The translations under genes were made by a program, and so were the position numbers. A stretch of DNA of 6,050 nt from Clostridia bacterium (GTDB taxonomy: Bacteria; Bacillota; Clostridia; Oscillospirales; Acutalibacteraceae): the NCBI GenBank assembly GCA_017454565.1, contig JAFTCS010000275.1:1-6050 (forward strand), written 5' to 3'. Below the pieces are notes generated by a model that saw only the letters and a program-made list of their open reading frames with translations, had not been told where the DNA came from and made no database searches. This document shows, piece by piece, positions 5,586 to 6,050 of the stretch; position 1 is the stretch's first letter, and the number at the start of each line of letters is the position of its first letter.

Positions 5586-6050
5586 TCAGTCTTTTATTAT
5601 TCGCATATCCACAAAACACCTGATAGGAAAGCCGACATATCTTTTCATCAGCTCCTTGTATTCCTTTGGTTCAATGGCGTCTCCGGTGCCCATAATAGCG
5701 TACATAACAGTCGCCTCTTTCAGCCTGTACGGAAGATCGTGCAAGCCGCAGTTAATATAAAAATCGTGCCGTTTGATTCGTTGCTCGCTGTTTTCAGATT
5801 CTTCTCTCCAGTTCTCCAAAGCTAAAAACAAACGGTAGTTTTTATACATTTCCATTACTGCCTTTAATGCCTTTGTGCCGTATCCTTTTCCTCTGCAGGA
5901 CGGGTCGATCGCATAGTAAAATAAGTAAGCAAGATCCTTGTGCGTTACCAGATAGGCCAAACCAATGGCCTTCTCTTTTTCGCTTATAATCCAAAAATCA
6001 GCCTTTCCTTTTTCTGCTCTTTTTTTAAGCATACGAAAAGGCGCTCTCTC
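5586..6050 (-). CDS. GNAT-family N-acetyltransferase (5' end outside window)
   Basis: The frame is open from the right edge to a TGA at 5588-5586, giving 154 visible residues; the N-terminus is missing. An in-frame ATG exists at 6032-6030, but the six codons before it (ERAPFR) continue the family-like helix into the edge, and no Shine-Dalgarno precedes it, so the real start lies further right. Residues 26-50 give the strand pattern KAIGLAYLVTHKDLAYLFYYAI, then DPSCRGKGYGTKALKA (49-64) carries the R-x-x-G-x-G acetyl-CoA pyrophosphate loop of motif A and its following helix. LFLALEN (74-80) is the next strand, and FYINCGLHDLPYRL (97-110) matches the usual GNAT end region with a Phe-Tyr-x-x-x-Gly pattern. 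Such enzymes move an acetyl group from acetyl-CoA to an amine; the acceptor is unknown. It is followed on the same strand by the phosphatase pseudogene, about 220 nt away, without a clear terminator or promoter between. Confidence 0.85.
   Translation of the reverse strand, partial: ERAPFRMLKKRAEKGKADFWIISEKEKAIGLAYLVTHKDLAYLFYYAIDPSCRGKGYGTKALKAVMEMYKNYRLFLALENWREESENSEQRIKRHDFYINCGLHDLPYRLKEATVMYAIMGTGDAIEPKEYKELMKRYVGFPIRCFVDMRIIKD

Overview
The window reads as part of a low-to-mid GC Gram-positive chromosome, most likely a gut or rumen Ruminococcus or close relative in the Clostridia. The reasons are AGGAG-type ribosome binding sites, TTGACA/TATAAT promoters, a lipoprotein-type solute-binding protein, and protein sequences with a Ruminococcus-like feel (zinc-ribbon protein with a Gln/Tyr-rich tail, low-molecular-weight phosphatase, MutS-like ATPase). 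The genus is an inference from memory, not a database result.

Left part (1-2133), all on the minus strand. A solute-binding lipoprotein gene (775-2049) has a near-consensus extended -10 promoter and ends at a long hairpin terminator. Next comes a separate, perfect-hexamer promoter, a leader of about 135 nt, and the start of a zinc-ribbon protein (462 down to 1). Its tail is built from tandem Gln/Tyr/Asp/Gly repeats, and the gene runs off the left edge.

Middle part (2134-4870), plus strand. A divergent intergenic region carries a GC-rich near-palindrome of about 30 bp and an extended -10 promoter. It leads into a clear thrH-type HAD phosphatase gene (2417-3019). A 184-nt spacer with a perfect 12-bp inverted repeat separates it from a short MutS-family ATPase (3204-4832). 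That protein keeps the core/clamp and ATPase regions but lacks the mismatch-reading N-terminus. No convincing promoter was found in the spacer, so the two genes may share a transcript with partial attenuation between them. A strong two-way terminator closes this unit.

Right part (4871-6050), minus strand. A low-molecular-weight protein tyrosine phosphatase gene has intact catalytic motifs but an in-frame TGA at codon 31, so it looks like a very young pseudogene or a sequencing error. Just upstream is a possible 43-codon ORF whose stop overlaps the phosphatase start (ATGA). A GNAT acetyltransferase gene follows and runs off the right edge.

The genes do not form one obvious pathway; this looks like ordinary chromosomal housekeeping and accessory content. 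I do not see a convincing new multi-gene system. The best leads are the repeat-tailed zinc-ribbon protein, the interrupted phosphatase with its upstream mini-ORF, the reduced MutS-like ATPase with an altered Walker B, and the two unexplained inverted repeats in the spacers flanking thrH.
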